Origin: Yponomeuta sedellus
Lineage: Eukaryota > Arthropoda > Insecta > Lepidoptera > Yponomeutidae
Direction: 5' to 3'
DNA length: 64,000 bases
Assembly (NCBI GenBank): GCA_934045075.1
Contig: OW203732.1
Span: forward strand, 14,238,201 to 14,302,200
Shown here: positions 11,501-24,500 of the stretch, one piece after another
How the letters are laid out: each line of letters starts with the position of its first letter
Position numbering within the stretch: the stretch's first letter is position 1
The notes under the pieces: generated by a model
The model's database searches: none
Seen by the model: only the letters and a program-made list of their open reading frames with translations
What the model was told of the DNA's origin: nothing
Program-made: the position numbers and the translations under genes

Positions 11501-14500
11501 TAAGGAACGTCACATCCTTCAATCCTGTAAAATTGCCGAGAAAATAAAAAAGTGCATTAACTGCAGTTGAAATAATATAGAGTGTTCATTTTTATTCCGC
11601 GGATGTCGTAAAAGGCGACTAAGGGACACAAACCGGGGGGTGGGCAGCAGCGCCCCCTGCTATACAATTCCACCAAACTGCGGGCCTTACCCTCTAATGA
11701 TGGCACAACCTTGCGCTCATTAGAGGAGGGCTATGCCCAGCAGTGGACTAATAAAACCTGAAGAAGAAGAACAGTGTTCATTTATTAACTTCCATTCTGA
11801 AACCCAGTTATTCTCTGCATTGTTATGACCTTTTCTCATAAGAGATCATGTCTGGTTTATCAACCAACGGCTTAGAAGATACGTGGTGGAAGTATGTGGA
11901 CACCTCAGACACTCAGGTTTCCTCACGATGTTTCCGAATGGGTGTTGCTAATATAACTTATGTACAACTACAAAGGCACATAACTTAGAAAACATAATCC
12001 CGAGTGTGAATAGTTCTACTTGGAAAGAGTAACACATCAGAATTGTTATAACATTTTTAAACAAAAAACCTTAACAGTGGAATCGTGTTTTTATAGGGCT
12101 CCAAATCTAAATCCCGTCCCAATTTTCTCACCAAGAAGGCGTAGTAGGCGGCGCCGATGGCAAGCGAGGCGGCACCACAAGAGATGAATCCGCTTAGCGT
12201 GATCACAATGCTGACCGCGAGTGGTATCCGCTTTATCCCCTCCGCCGCCCGCTCGGCCAATACCGGCGCGCCACGCCATATGATTCTGTGGAAAGAAACA
12301 GTGATATAATTGGGCAGTTTCAAGTCTTGAATTTGTGGGGTTTTAAGTCGAAAATTAATTAAGTTAAAACCTGTTTTGGAAAGAATAAAATGTGAGGTTT
12401 CTCTGTTACCTTCTAGTCCACTACTTCTTCTTCTTCTTCAGGCTATATTAGTCCAATTTTAAAAACCTATTTAGAGGCTAAAAATTCCACCCATGCCGGG
12501 ATTCGAACCCGCGACCTCTGGCTATCCGTGGCAGCGCTCTTTCGAACTTAGCTAATGGGCGACTCACCGGCATCAGTGAAATTTCGAACCTCTTTACAAT
12601 ATATGTTTCGAACCTCTTCTATGTTACATTACGTACCTGTAGAACATCCGATGCGCTAGTTGCGAAGAGAACACCATGACAAGCATGATGGCGGCCACCA
12701 GTATATTGGACAGGCCCACCGCTGTCATGTACACAGGCAATGACAGTAGCGACCCAGTCAGGTAGTCAATCTCAAGGTTGTTGGAGCTGAAGTGTTCCTC
12801 GATGACGAAGGAAATCACTGGCAACGACCTGAAATTAAGGAGCCGAACAAAATTAGCTGGTAATGTAATTATTTTTTATTTCTATGTAATTTTCGTAATT
12901 AACGTTGATGAAGCGAAGGTGATCTATCAGGATCGTGGCAAGTGGCACTCCCTGGTCTCTGCCTACCACTCTGGGATACAGGCGTGAGGTTATGTATGTA
13001 TTTATTTTTTCTCTCAGCGTCCTCTATAAATAAATAAATATTCATGGACACATTACACAGATCTCGTTAGCCCTATACTAAGTACAACTAAATGACTTGT
13101 GTTATAGGTGCTAACTAGACGATAGATTTAATACAATAAAATACATAGATAACATCCAAGACCCGAGACAAACTAGAAAAGTTCGTTTCCTAGTACGACC
13201 CGGCCGGGGATCGAACCCGAGACCTTCCGTTTTACAGTCAGCTTGCTAAACCGCTGCGCCACCGAGGCCGTCGAAATATGGCAAACCATCGTGGAGGAAG
13301 AATTAGCCAATCAGCGTTAGGGATTTGCTGATTGTTGCCCAGGATGCACTAGACGTACAGGCTATGATTTTTATGTAATGAATTGGACAAAGCCTGAATT
13401 TGATCTTCACCGTTAAACTTGAATGCTTTTTTTACGGGTTGTAGCTTTTTAGTATCTGTCTATCCGCTGCTTAGCACCGTCATGACATGTACAAAAAGCT
13501 AAAATGTGGGACAGATACACTTCATCACATATGAATCACGCCAACAAAATAGTAGTAAAGGTAAAAAAAATATTTTTGAATCGTCAGTGACTGCATTACA
13601 AGCGACGTATATCGTAAACGCGACCGACCCAAGAGAAGATGGCGGAACGATCGCACGACCTTTTTACCAGGTTGGCAGGAGGTTGCCATAAACAGGGGGA
13701 AGTGTAGAGGGGAAAGAGGAAAAGCAAAGTAATAAGCCTTTGCCCAGCAGTGGAGCACAATCAAGGCTACTTAAAAAAGTTGTGTCAGTAACAATGGCTT
13801 AAATAACTAAAATGGGGAGAGACAGAGAGGACTTACACCGAAATGATAAAATCAAGGACCTTAATAAAGTCTCCCGCCGAATTGGTAATATCAAAATCTA
13901 GCTGTGCCCCGCGGCGTTATTTTTGCGCGGTTTATCGATTTTCCCATGGCAATAACATTTTTCCCGCATTAAAACATAGCCTATGTGTAAATCCGGGGTG
14001 TCAGCTAACTGCTTACCAATTTTTATTAAACACTCCAGCCGTTTAGACGTGAAGAAGTAACAAACATAATACACACTCATAAACGTTTGCCTAAATTATA
14101 TTAGTGTGATACTCACGCCAACACCCACGCCAAGATTCGACTAGCCAGCAGCGCGTAGTATGGCTTCACATACTCGCTCTTCAGCCCGCTGTGCATAGAG
14201 ACGCATTTTCCGTGCACTCTGAGGTTCTCCATACTATGGCGGGTGGCTAGCAGCAGTATAGCCGCCATATACGGAATGAGTACTGTGGTGTAGTTGCGGG
14301 CGAACTGCGCCAATCGGTGGTACCACGAGTGCGAGACGCTGAAATGGCCAAAAACGTGACTCTACAGTATACCATGACTAGAAATAATGAAATGAAAAGG
14401 TTCTAATTCAAATTAGCACAGAAACTGCGGCTTAATGAACGCTACAAGTCAAACTAGGTGTCTATAAGGAAGAGCGGGTGATAGTGCTCTTCCACTATAA

Positions 14501-17500
14501 AGGGAAATTTCCCGCCAGGCAGATCGTATGCCTGGGGACGGCCGGTCCAACTGGTGTTAGTCGGACATTATATTTATGCTATGTCATTGAAACACTTTGA
14601 TTGCGCGATGCAGGAATGTTGGAGTTTGTAGTGCCCGCGCAGAGTTGACATGTGCTCGCCGCATGTCCATTTCCAAACCTAGATCATTTTGGAGAAAAAA
14701 GGACATAAAAACTCAACTCGTGAAAAAGACATTATGACAAAAAATATGAAACATACTAAGCAGATGTGAGACACAATACGTAGAACAATAAAAAGAAAAC
14801 ATTATAAAAAACAGACAAGAAATTTTTATGTAAGACGGTTTTGTGGTTTTTATAAGTGGCCACATAATTCAGCTGATTCAGCATCGCACGTCTCAGGGAA
14901 TAAACGGCTAAGAACATGGAGAGGTGATACTCTTAGTCAATCCAAAACAGTAGTTTTTTTTTAAGCTCGACAGAAAAATTAAAAAATCAAATAATGAGAA
15001 AAACATAGAGTTGTATCAAACGTAACTTAGCGCCAAGTACACCACTGAGATTAAAGGCTTCGCAGTAATCTCAGTTCGAACCTCCTTAAAGATGCCACTT
15101 TCCTATAATGCGTCCCACTGCAGAGCACAAGCCTTTTCAGATAGAGAAAGTATGGTCTTAGCCCGTTGAAAGGGCTTAACCTTGACACATAACAATTAAA
15201 ATATATATGTTTTTTTCACTAACCCGTGCTAAGGACAATTTAAAAACATATTTAGAGGGTAAAAATTCCACCCATGCCGGGATTCGAACCCGCGACCTCT
15301 GGCTATCCACTACAATATTCTCTGTACGTAATACAGAGAATGAATATTCTCTGTACGTAATACAGAGAATATTGTAGAGGTTCGAAATTTCACTGATGCC
15401 GGTGAGTCGCCCATTAGCTCAGTTGGAAAGAGCGCTGGCACGGATAGCCATAGGTCGCGGGTTCGAATTCCGGCATGGGTGCAATTTTTAGCCTCTAAAT
15501 ATGTTTTTAAATAAAAACCATTGATCAGGCTGGCATGCCCATCGCGGATTGGCAATTTCAAGCGCTGAGGTATATGAACAAGTCAGACACTCAGGTTTCC
15601 TCACGATGCTTTCCGTCGCGGTACTATGTACCAGCGAGTAGTATAGCCATAGATGGTACAGCTACTGCAAATTCACAAATGTGCGTAACATACAAAACAA
15701 AAACATAAGAGACAAAAATACCTGATAGTAAAAAAGCACTGCGGATCCAACAGCAGAGTGACTTTAACAGGTTCGGCCCGCATGCCATTTGGTTTACTTT
15801 TGAACAGGCGCAGTTTCAACGGTGAGCGTTTCAGGTGACTGAAATGTGTAACAGCTAAAAGTAAGTCAATTCTTTCTTATGCCGTTTATTAACGATGCAT
15901 TGTAACTTGAGCCAGTTGCATATCTTTAGTGCAAAAATTATGTTAACACGTTTTTCCTAGTAAAGCTGGCGCAAGTAAATATGGTCTTCTCGCATCGCTC
16001 ACAAGCAGCATTATACATAAAAGAGAAATATTTTATGGGCAGCCGGAAATAGTACATACCTATCAAGCACTTCATCTTTGGATACGTAAATTTGAAAATT
16101 TGCATGTATAATATTGTATCTCTGTGCATACGTGTGTTTGTGTGTGTATGTGTGTATCTGTATTTGGGCGCGTTGTGTGTGTGGGTTTGTGTCAGAGTAA
16201 GCACTGCACAGAGCGCCCCGAGTAAAGATAAATGGGATCGATATATACCATATATTTGTAGAAGTTGGAAACCATAACCACTTATTATATACTCGTAAGT
16301 AACTGACCATCTTCTTCTTCTTCTTCAGGCTATATTATGTAGTCCACTTCTGGACATAGCCCTCCCTTAATGAGCACCATAGCGCCCTGTCTTCAGCTTG
16401 CCGCATCCAGCATCTGCCGGCAGTTTTTCGCAGATCGTCATCCCACCTGGTCGGAGGGCGGCCTACACTACATTTGCCGAGTCGCGTTCACCACTCAAGA
16501 ACACGTTTACTCTAACGGTTGTTGGTTCTTCGCGAGATATGGCCAGCCCACTGCCACTTTAGCTTGCTGATTGTCTGACCATCGCTCGGTATACACATCC
16601 ACGCCCATAATGGACGCTGATCAGTAACGCAGTACGATATTACACATGCCAAATAGACGCTTCAGAATACTCACGTAAAGTAATGAAAGTACTCGTAATT
16701 GGGCGCCCAAGGGACGTGCACCTCAGCAGTTACATGGTACTCTTTTGCCTGACACACGGCCGTCGGCTCCACGTACAGTAGGTACGCCTGGTGTATCTTG
16801 TCGAAGCCGGGCAATATGATCTCATAGTACAAGCTGCCTGGTTCAGTCTGTGGTAATACCACGGTTTTTCTCAAGGAGAGGCCGGACGGGAGGTCCACGG
16901 TGATCTGACGGGACGCCAGGTCATTTATGTCGACATTTAGAATGATCTGGGGAGAGAAGAACGATGCATAGTTAGGGACCGTCCATGAATTACGTCACAC
17001 GTTAAGGGGAGGGACAGGGTCGACAAAGTGTGACATTGTGTGACTGTTACATTTCCTGTCCATAAATTCCGTGACGTCACATTTCCAAATTTACGTGTTA
17101 ATACACGAACTTTGCACTATTAACGAAATAAGTACTCAAAACATTTGCAACTTTTGATATAAAACTAATTTCAGAACTGCTGTTTGAACTCAATAATTAC
17201 TAAATGTAAAATTGCAAAATATGTGATGTGAATCGTGACGTCACACTACATTGGGGGGGGCGAGTATCACAAATGTGACCAGCTTAAGGACGGGGAGGGG
17301 TAACAAATCACGAAATTCGTGTGACGTAATTTACGGATGGCCCCTTAGTTATAGTTTTATCCGAGATTTCTGTAATTAACGCCCGTTTATATTATGTCCT
17401 AGCCATAACACTCGCTAACTGTGAAGGAAAACATCGTGAGGAAACCTGAGTGTCTAAGGTGTTAAAATAAGGCTGAGTATAAGTATAAGTATTTTTATTC

Positions 17501-18452
17501 ATAAAGATGATACATTACACTTAACATCAACTTACACTTTAATTTAATATAAAAGTAATATGTGTGAATATGCTAAGACGTGGAGCCTCTGTTTCCTAAA
17601 AGAGGGATAAGACCCTGTAGCTTAGGGTAAGCAGTGCTCATCCTCAGTTATATGATACAATATATAATTGAATGTAAAAAAGAGGTTTTCTTCAGTTTTA
17701 GTAGAATATTAATTACTAAGTTTAGTAGTGTGTCAGGGTGTGTGCGTGTGTGTGTGTGTGTGTGTGAGCGGTTGAAATTACCAATTGTGGTAACTAAGCC
17801 CATACTCTGTCTCTGAGACTAGGCCTGCGCCCTGCAGTGTCATTTAAAATTTAAAGGCACTCGAAAAAAGTATTCGAATCGTTTGCGTTCATGAAGTGAA
17901 TGTAAATATCCTCTTCCTCTTTGCCGTTCATAGTTCAAAATATGTCAGAGATAGTATTATTTGCAGATGACACGTCACTTATTTTTAAAATTAAGAGACA
18001 AGAAAATGACCTTGACAATACAAATAATGCTCTCTCTCGGGTACTTAATTGGTTTACTTCTAATAACTTATTGTTAAAACGGTTGACAGCAATGTTTTAT
18101 TGGGGAATGACAAATTAGACCTTGTGAATGAAACTGTATTTCTAGGTATCACAATTGATGCAAAGCTTCAATGGGGTCCTCATATAGAAAAATTAGCAAA
18201 TAGGCTTAGTTCAGCAGCATATGCAGTCAAAAGAATTAGGGAACTAACTGACTTCGCAACTGCTAGGCTTGTTTATTTTAGTTACTTCCATAGTCTTATG
18301 TCCTATGGCATACTACTGTGGGGACGGGCAGCAGACATTGAGACCATCTTCGTCTTGCAGAAGAGAGCGATCAGATTCATTTATAGGCTGGGTAGTAGAG
18401 ATTCGTTAAGAGATTTCTTTAAAGAAACTAACATCCTGACAGTTGCCGGCCA

Positions 18453-18522
<70 letters not shown>

Positions 18523-21500
18523 ACATTATGTACGTTAGGAATAATATCAGTAACTTTAAAACTTTAGGTAGCCAACACAATGTAAATACTAGAAATAAAC
18601 ATAAACTTTTGTTCCCACTATTTAGGCTGGCAAAGGTTAATACATCCTTCATGGGGCATTGTATACGCTTTTATAATAAAATCCCTGAAGATATATTAAG
18701 CTTGCCTAAGACGCGGTTAAAAAAAATGCAAAGTACACTTTGTGCCAAAAGGGCTACTATAACATAAAGGATTATTTGGATGACAATGAGGTCTGGAATT
18801 AAAGCCAGTACAATGTATGAGTTCTATGTTTTATAATAATTGTGTAAGCTATGGTAATTAAGGACTTTGAAAAGACTAAGTTTGGAGTTTTTTTGTCCAT
18901 TTTTTCTCCAAAATTAACTTGTTTTTCAAATGGACACCTAGTTTGAATTGTAACGTTCATTAAGCCGCAGTTTCTGTGCTACTTTGAATAAAACCTTTTC
19001 ATTTCATTTCATTTCAATACTCTGTGGCCAAACTCACACCAAAAATTTTTCTCCAAAATTAACTTGTTTTTGAAATGGACACCTAGTTCTAATTGTAACG
19101 TTCATTAAGCCGCAGTTTCTGTGCTACTTTGAATAAAACTTTTTCATTTCATTTCATTTGTGGCCAAACTCACACCAAAAATGCAGCGTGAGATTAGCAG
19201 CTTGCTGATGTTATTTGCGTTTATGATATTTTATCAGCCGCTGCTTCTAAATATCGTAAACGCAACGACCTTCTTTCTTTGTTTACATGCAAAATTCATG
19301 TTTAACTGTAGGCCAGACGGAAATACGACGTCAGTCACAGTATCAAGATAAGGCGCTGTGAATACGCAAGATAAAGAAGGAATAAGTACACTCTTGTTGT
19401 GACATACGTTCTTATTGCACGGCGATAATCTAACACACCTACTATTGTATTGTGGCGATGTCTGCATGGATGCACGGATTGAAATGTAATAAACCGTGTA
19501 CCATTCCCTTATATCGAAAAGTAAATAGTACCTACAAGAAGAATTTGCACGAAAAATATTTTATTCTAAAAGCTGTGATAAAGATTTGTATCTTTCGTCG
19601 TGGTTATATTTTTTTCCTCTATGACTTATACTTTTCATGATATACCTGTCATGTTCACCTGTTGTTATATTGTGAAAAGTATTCAAATGACGTGGTACAA
19701 ACACGCAACATATTAATGGGTTCAAATTGTGACGTCGAAAAGTACACTTAGCATCTGATAATGTAAGATGAGTTTATTTGAGCTATCACGTAAAAGGATG
19801 TTTTTATGAGCCTATACCTTTATTAGAAAACTATTTGAATCCAATGAAGAATCAAAGTATATTATTGTTATTAGAGTAACTTGATTTTTTTGCATTATTT
19901 GAGACCCCGATTTTTTTTAGGGATACATTTTTTGCTGATATTTTTTGTGTTCTGTGGTTTAAAAGACACTGCTTTTATATCAATCCAATGAATCGCAATG
20001 ATTCTTTGTGTCTGAATGAATCTTCAATTTAACTTTGACGCAAAATCCTCACCGCCGACTTCTCGCTTCGATCGGGATTCGACGGTAGAAATACTGTCGA
20101 ATCCCGATCGGGCGAGATGAGTAAAGAGCGTGAACTGAGACTTACTGGCTTCCTTGTGGGCGAGACCTTGACGATGACATGCGTCCAGCCCGGCTCCCGC
20201 GCCTTGACGTCATGCAGGTGTATAGTTGCCAGCTTCCGCCGGCCAAAACTCTTCGCTGCTCCCGACCAGCGGCTCAACTCCGTGAGAGATGTGGCCTGTT
20301 TACTGTTAAGAGAAAATGCCACTTCGATATCATTCGATATCAACCCATGTATGTCGCCACTGCTGGGGCAAGGTTCTCTTCCTGCATCGTAGGAAGGTTA
20401 GGACAAACTCCACCAGGGGGGCCAAGTCCGGGTTGGTGTAGGATTGTAAGACAGTGGCGGGCCTTACTGTCAGAAGTTATCAAGCCGCCTATAAGGCCTC
20501 TGAGCCTCACTCCAACTCATTGTTGTTAGCTTAACTGTAGTGATATATAAGTATGTTAAAATAAATAAATAAAATAATACATTTCAAAATATACATCATT
20601 TTGGAGAAAAAATAAACAAAAAAATTGAAAACTTAGACTATTCAAAGTCCTTATTTAACAGCGTTTACAAAATTATTATAAAACATAGAACTCATGCATT
20701 GTTCTGGCTTTAATTCCAGACATCATTGTCATCTAAATAATCCTTTATGTCAAAGTAGCCCATGTGTAGTTTCTTTGTTAGCAAATGTTTGTCAGCTTCT
20801 TTTCCACATAACTTATAAACTATGAAACTAACAGGTTTGAAAACCAACATTTTGGTTTATAGATTTTTTTTGTTTTATTGTAGTAGGACAGGCTACACTT
20901 GACCCCAGTTACGCCTGATGGTACGTGCTTACCTGTTAAATGCCGGTTAACTCTACTTTTAATGACACCCAGGTTATAATGTCTCCGGAAAGACAGACGA
21001 TGGAGGCGTCTACCACAACTTTACTGTTCTTATTACAAAAGAATTCGCGAATCGCTTGGTGCGGATTCGCGGAATTTCGACGAAAAAGCGTGGGTTCGAG
21101 CCGATCGTCTGGTGGTCCGATGGAAGAAAGGGGATGGGGGTATGAGTTCATGTAGTCCCTGTGCACACTCTCCAAAATACATCTTGTAGAAGACGGAGAG
21201 GCAAGCGACTTTACGACGGTGCTTCAGAGGCCGCAACCTTGCCTTCGATTTTTATGATGGAGTCGAGGACCTGTCTTATGTGTAAGCCCTGGTGTAGCTG
21301 CTTCAATAGCATTGTCCACTTTCTTACTATCGGGCACCAGCTCAGTCGCTGCTCAGCGACTAATTTTTATTTATTACCCTGCTGTGGCTGGCTGGTGGCT
21401 TCGCAAGGCGGTGGGTAGTGATTGGAAGAGAAGAGCCGAAGATTGGGCTGAGTGGCGTATCTTGAGATGCCTGTGTCCAGCAGTGGACTCACACCGGCTG

Positions 21501-24500
21501 ATGATGATGTCGGCTGGTTACCGAGCGCGAGCCAATAAATAAAGAAATATTCATTGACATATTACAGAGATCTCGCTAGCCCCATACTAAGTACAACTAA
21601 ATGACTGTTACAGGTGCTAACTCGATGATAGATTTAATACAATAAATACATAGATAACATCCAAGACCCGTGACAAACTAGAAAAGTTCGTTTCCTAGTT
21701 TGAACCGGCCGGGGATCGAACCCGAGACCTTCGGTTTTACAGTCAACGTGCCAAACCGCTATGCCACCGAGGCCGTCATAAAAGTCAATAAAAGCCGTTG
21801 GAGCAATGCCCATAGCTTACCAGTATCGATGCGTGCCATAAGTATAATGGGCGCTGCAACCGAAGATCCAGTCCTTATCGTGTACGTTCACCGATTCTAT
21901 TGCGACGAAGCGGTTTTGCGGGAAGTTTACGAGCCTTATCATCAGGTATGTCATCCTGGAAATGTCAATTACACTCTGAGTGATAGAGAGAAATAAGCTT
22001 TCAAGTCTGCTGTTACAGAGTTAAATTGGGAATGCTGCGCTCTTTACAATAGAATAACAATAACATACACACATAACAATGAGTTATCCTGGTTGTAAAC
22101 AGACAATAACACAACAAACATGCAGGAAAACACCAGTCCAGTCATTCGGACAAATCAAAATATGACGACCTCTAGCGTTAATCACAATAACCTCTTATAA
22201 ATAATAAAAGCTGGAACGACTTCAGGTGTTGTTTTATTTGTAGATATTTAAAGTAATTTTAAAACAGAAAACTGGATAAAAAACGGAGAAACAGGTAAAA
22301 TAGTCAGATCTGGTCAAAGGGTAAAGTAGTAATGATGAAAAATGAGGGAAATCGAATAATGTGTGACGTACATAATTTAAATATTTGAAAATGATAGATT
22401 ATAGAAAAAGAAATAAAAATGGTGTGAAGAGGTTTGCACCGTTATACTACCCGGGGGCAACCGGTAAAAAAATACTTTTTTAAATATATTTATTTAAAAA
22501 AATATTACACTATTTTTATTTTTAATGCACTAACCCGTGCTAAGGAACAAATTTAAAAACCTATTTAGAGGCTAAAAATTTCACCCATGCCGGGATTCGA
22601 ACCCGCAACCTCTTGCTATCCGTGCCAGCGCTCTACCAATTGAGCCAATGGGCGACTCACGGCCTCAGTGAAATTTCGAACCTCTTTACACTATTCTCTG
22701 TATTACGTACAGGCAGCGACATCTGACTTAAGCAAATTGCATTACTTACAGCCCCGACTACCTACTTTGCAGTTAGATTTTAACATCGGAACGATATCAC
22801 TGTACCCACATGATTACACTATTTTTATTTTTAATGAACTAACCCGTGCTAAGGAACAAATTTAAAAACCTATTTAGAGGCTAAAAAAAATATTATTAAA
22901 TATTTTTTTTTTTAAATTATTGACAAGTTAAAAAAAACCCCACGTTGGGCGCCAGTGGAACGATGTATATAATTTATAAATAATAAAAACTGGAACGACT
23001 TCAGGTGTTGTTTTATTTGTAGATATTTATAGTAATTTTAAAACAGAAAACTGGATAAAAAACGGAGAAACAGGTAAAATAGTCAGATCTGGTCAAAGGG
23101 TAAAGCAGTAATGCTGAAAAATGAGGGAAATCGAATAATGTGTGACGTACATAATTTAAATATTTGAAAATGATAGACCTTTCTATTGCTCTTTGGGCGA
23201 CATTGAGCCTGTTCACGGTCTTCACAATGAGAGTCCAAACATTTTCCTCGAACTGTATACCGTTGAAAAACAATAGGAGCACTCCATGTCCCAATTTCGT
23301 CACGCAGTTTGTGACTAAGTTCGGAGATCTAACTCCCCGTTGGTCTAGCGGTAAACATGTTTGACTACCAAAACAAAGAACGTGACTTTGATACCCACTG
23401 TAGGGCGCCGTACTTGGTTTGTGCCTATGGCCTCATTCTGGGTTTATTTAAATGTTTGTGATGTCATTGCCTGGTTAACATAGCAGGAGGTATCCTTGTA
23501 TTGGAGCAGGAAAAGTGATTGTGTGATATGAAAGTAATTATTATTATATAATTTCGATATCAATCATTCAATCAGAAATAAAAAATAGACCAAACTGATA
23601 TGACTTAGAACTTAGGCTTGGTAAACGTCTTGGCTTTGTATGTCATTCATCGATTTATCTCGCCATGAACACACTTGGAGAGTGAGAAGTAAAGCGCCAA
23701 GCGTTTCTTTAATTTATATCTTTAGTCTGTAGCTTCATAATCATAATTATTTATTTATTGTATGTCACGGTAATAGTACAGTTGGTAATAATATTAATAA
23801 ATAATTCTTGTTCTACATGACACCCTGTAAGGGCACTACAACCTTGCTAAAACTATATATTTACAGACATGTATACCTACATTTATTTACAATGTCAGTT
23901 TGATTTACATTTTCATTATTATTTCCATTACATTGGTGCATTATTTAATCGTATTATTTCATTAATTAGTTTAATTCTATACGCTTCTATACATTATATT
24001 ATCTGGTCACCAACATCCAGCCAGTCGCAAATCAGCTTTACATTTATAATATTGTACGCAATCCGCTAAAACTAATGTGATGACGCAATGATGGCGGAAT
24101 ACTCATTTCCTCTTGAAACTTTGGATGCAAGCCAGCTAGGGAAGAAAATTAGTAAAACTATAGAAGTAAACAATAAGTCACCTAAGACCTTGCGTAAACG
24201 CGGAACTTCTGTAATTAGTACAAACCTACTGTTACAGTTATCTTATTGTCACACTTTGTCACGATTTTTTGTTGACATCCGAAATTTATCGCGAACTAAG
24301 CATACATAAAAATTTGTTTTAATTTTATTTTTGTATGTTAGGGTTAACAACAGATTCTTAAAATATTTTTATGGAATGGTTTTGTTTTTATACATTGGCA
24401 ATAATGTAGTAATAGTTTTCCTCGACTCTTTTAATGACAAAGATTGATGAAACGTGAAAAAGAAAGAAATATTTTGATCAGTGCGACGACAAGAATCGCC

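Noticed and set aside
20936..21175. Minus ORF with [20 protein letters not shown], resembling a PGAP1 lumenal segment
   Set aside because: The true segment is exon 9 to 10 ([16 protein letters not shown]), which joins in phase; this frame overlaps dispersed repeat sequence.
21700..21996. Plus-strand ORF of 98 codons
   Set aside because: It is the antisense of PGAP1 exon 8 joined to SINE-D sequence.
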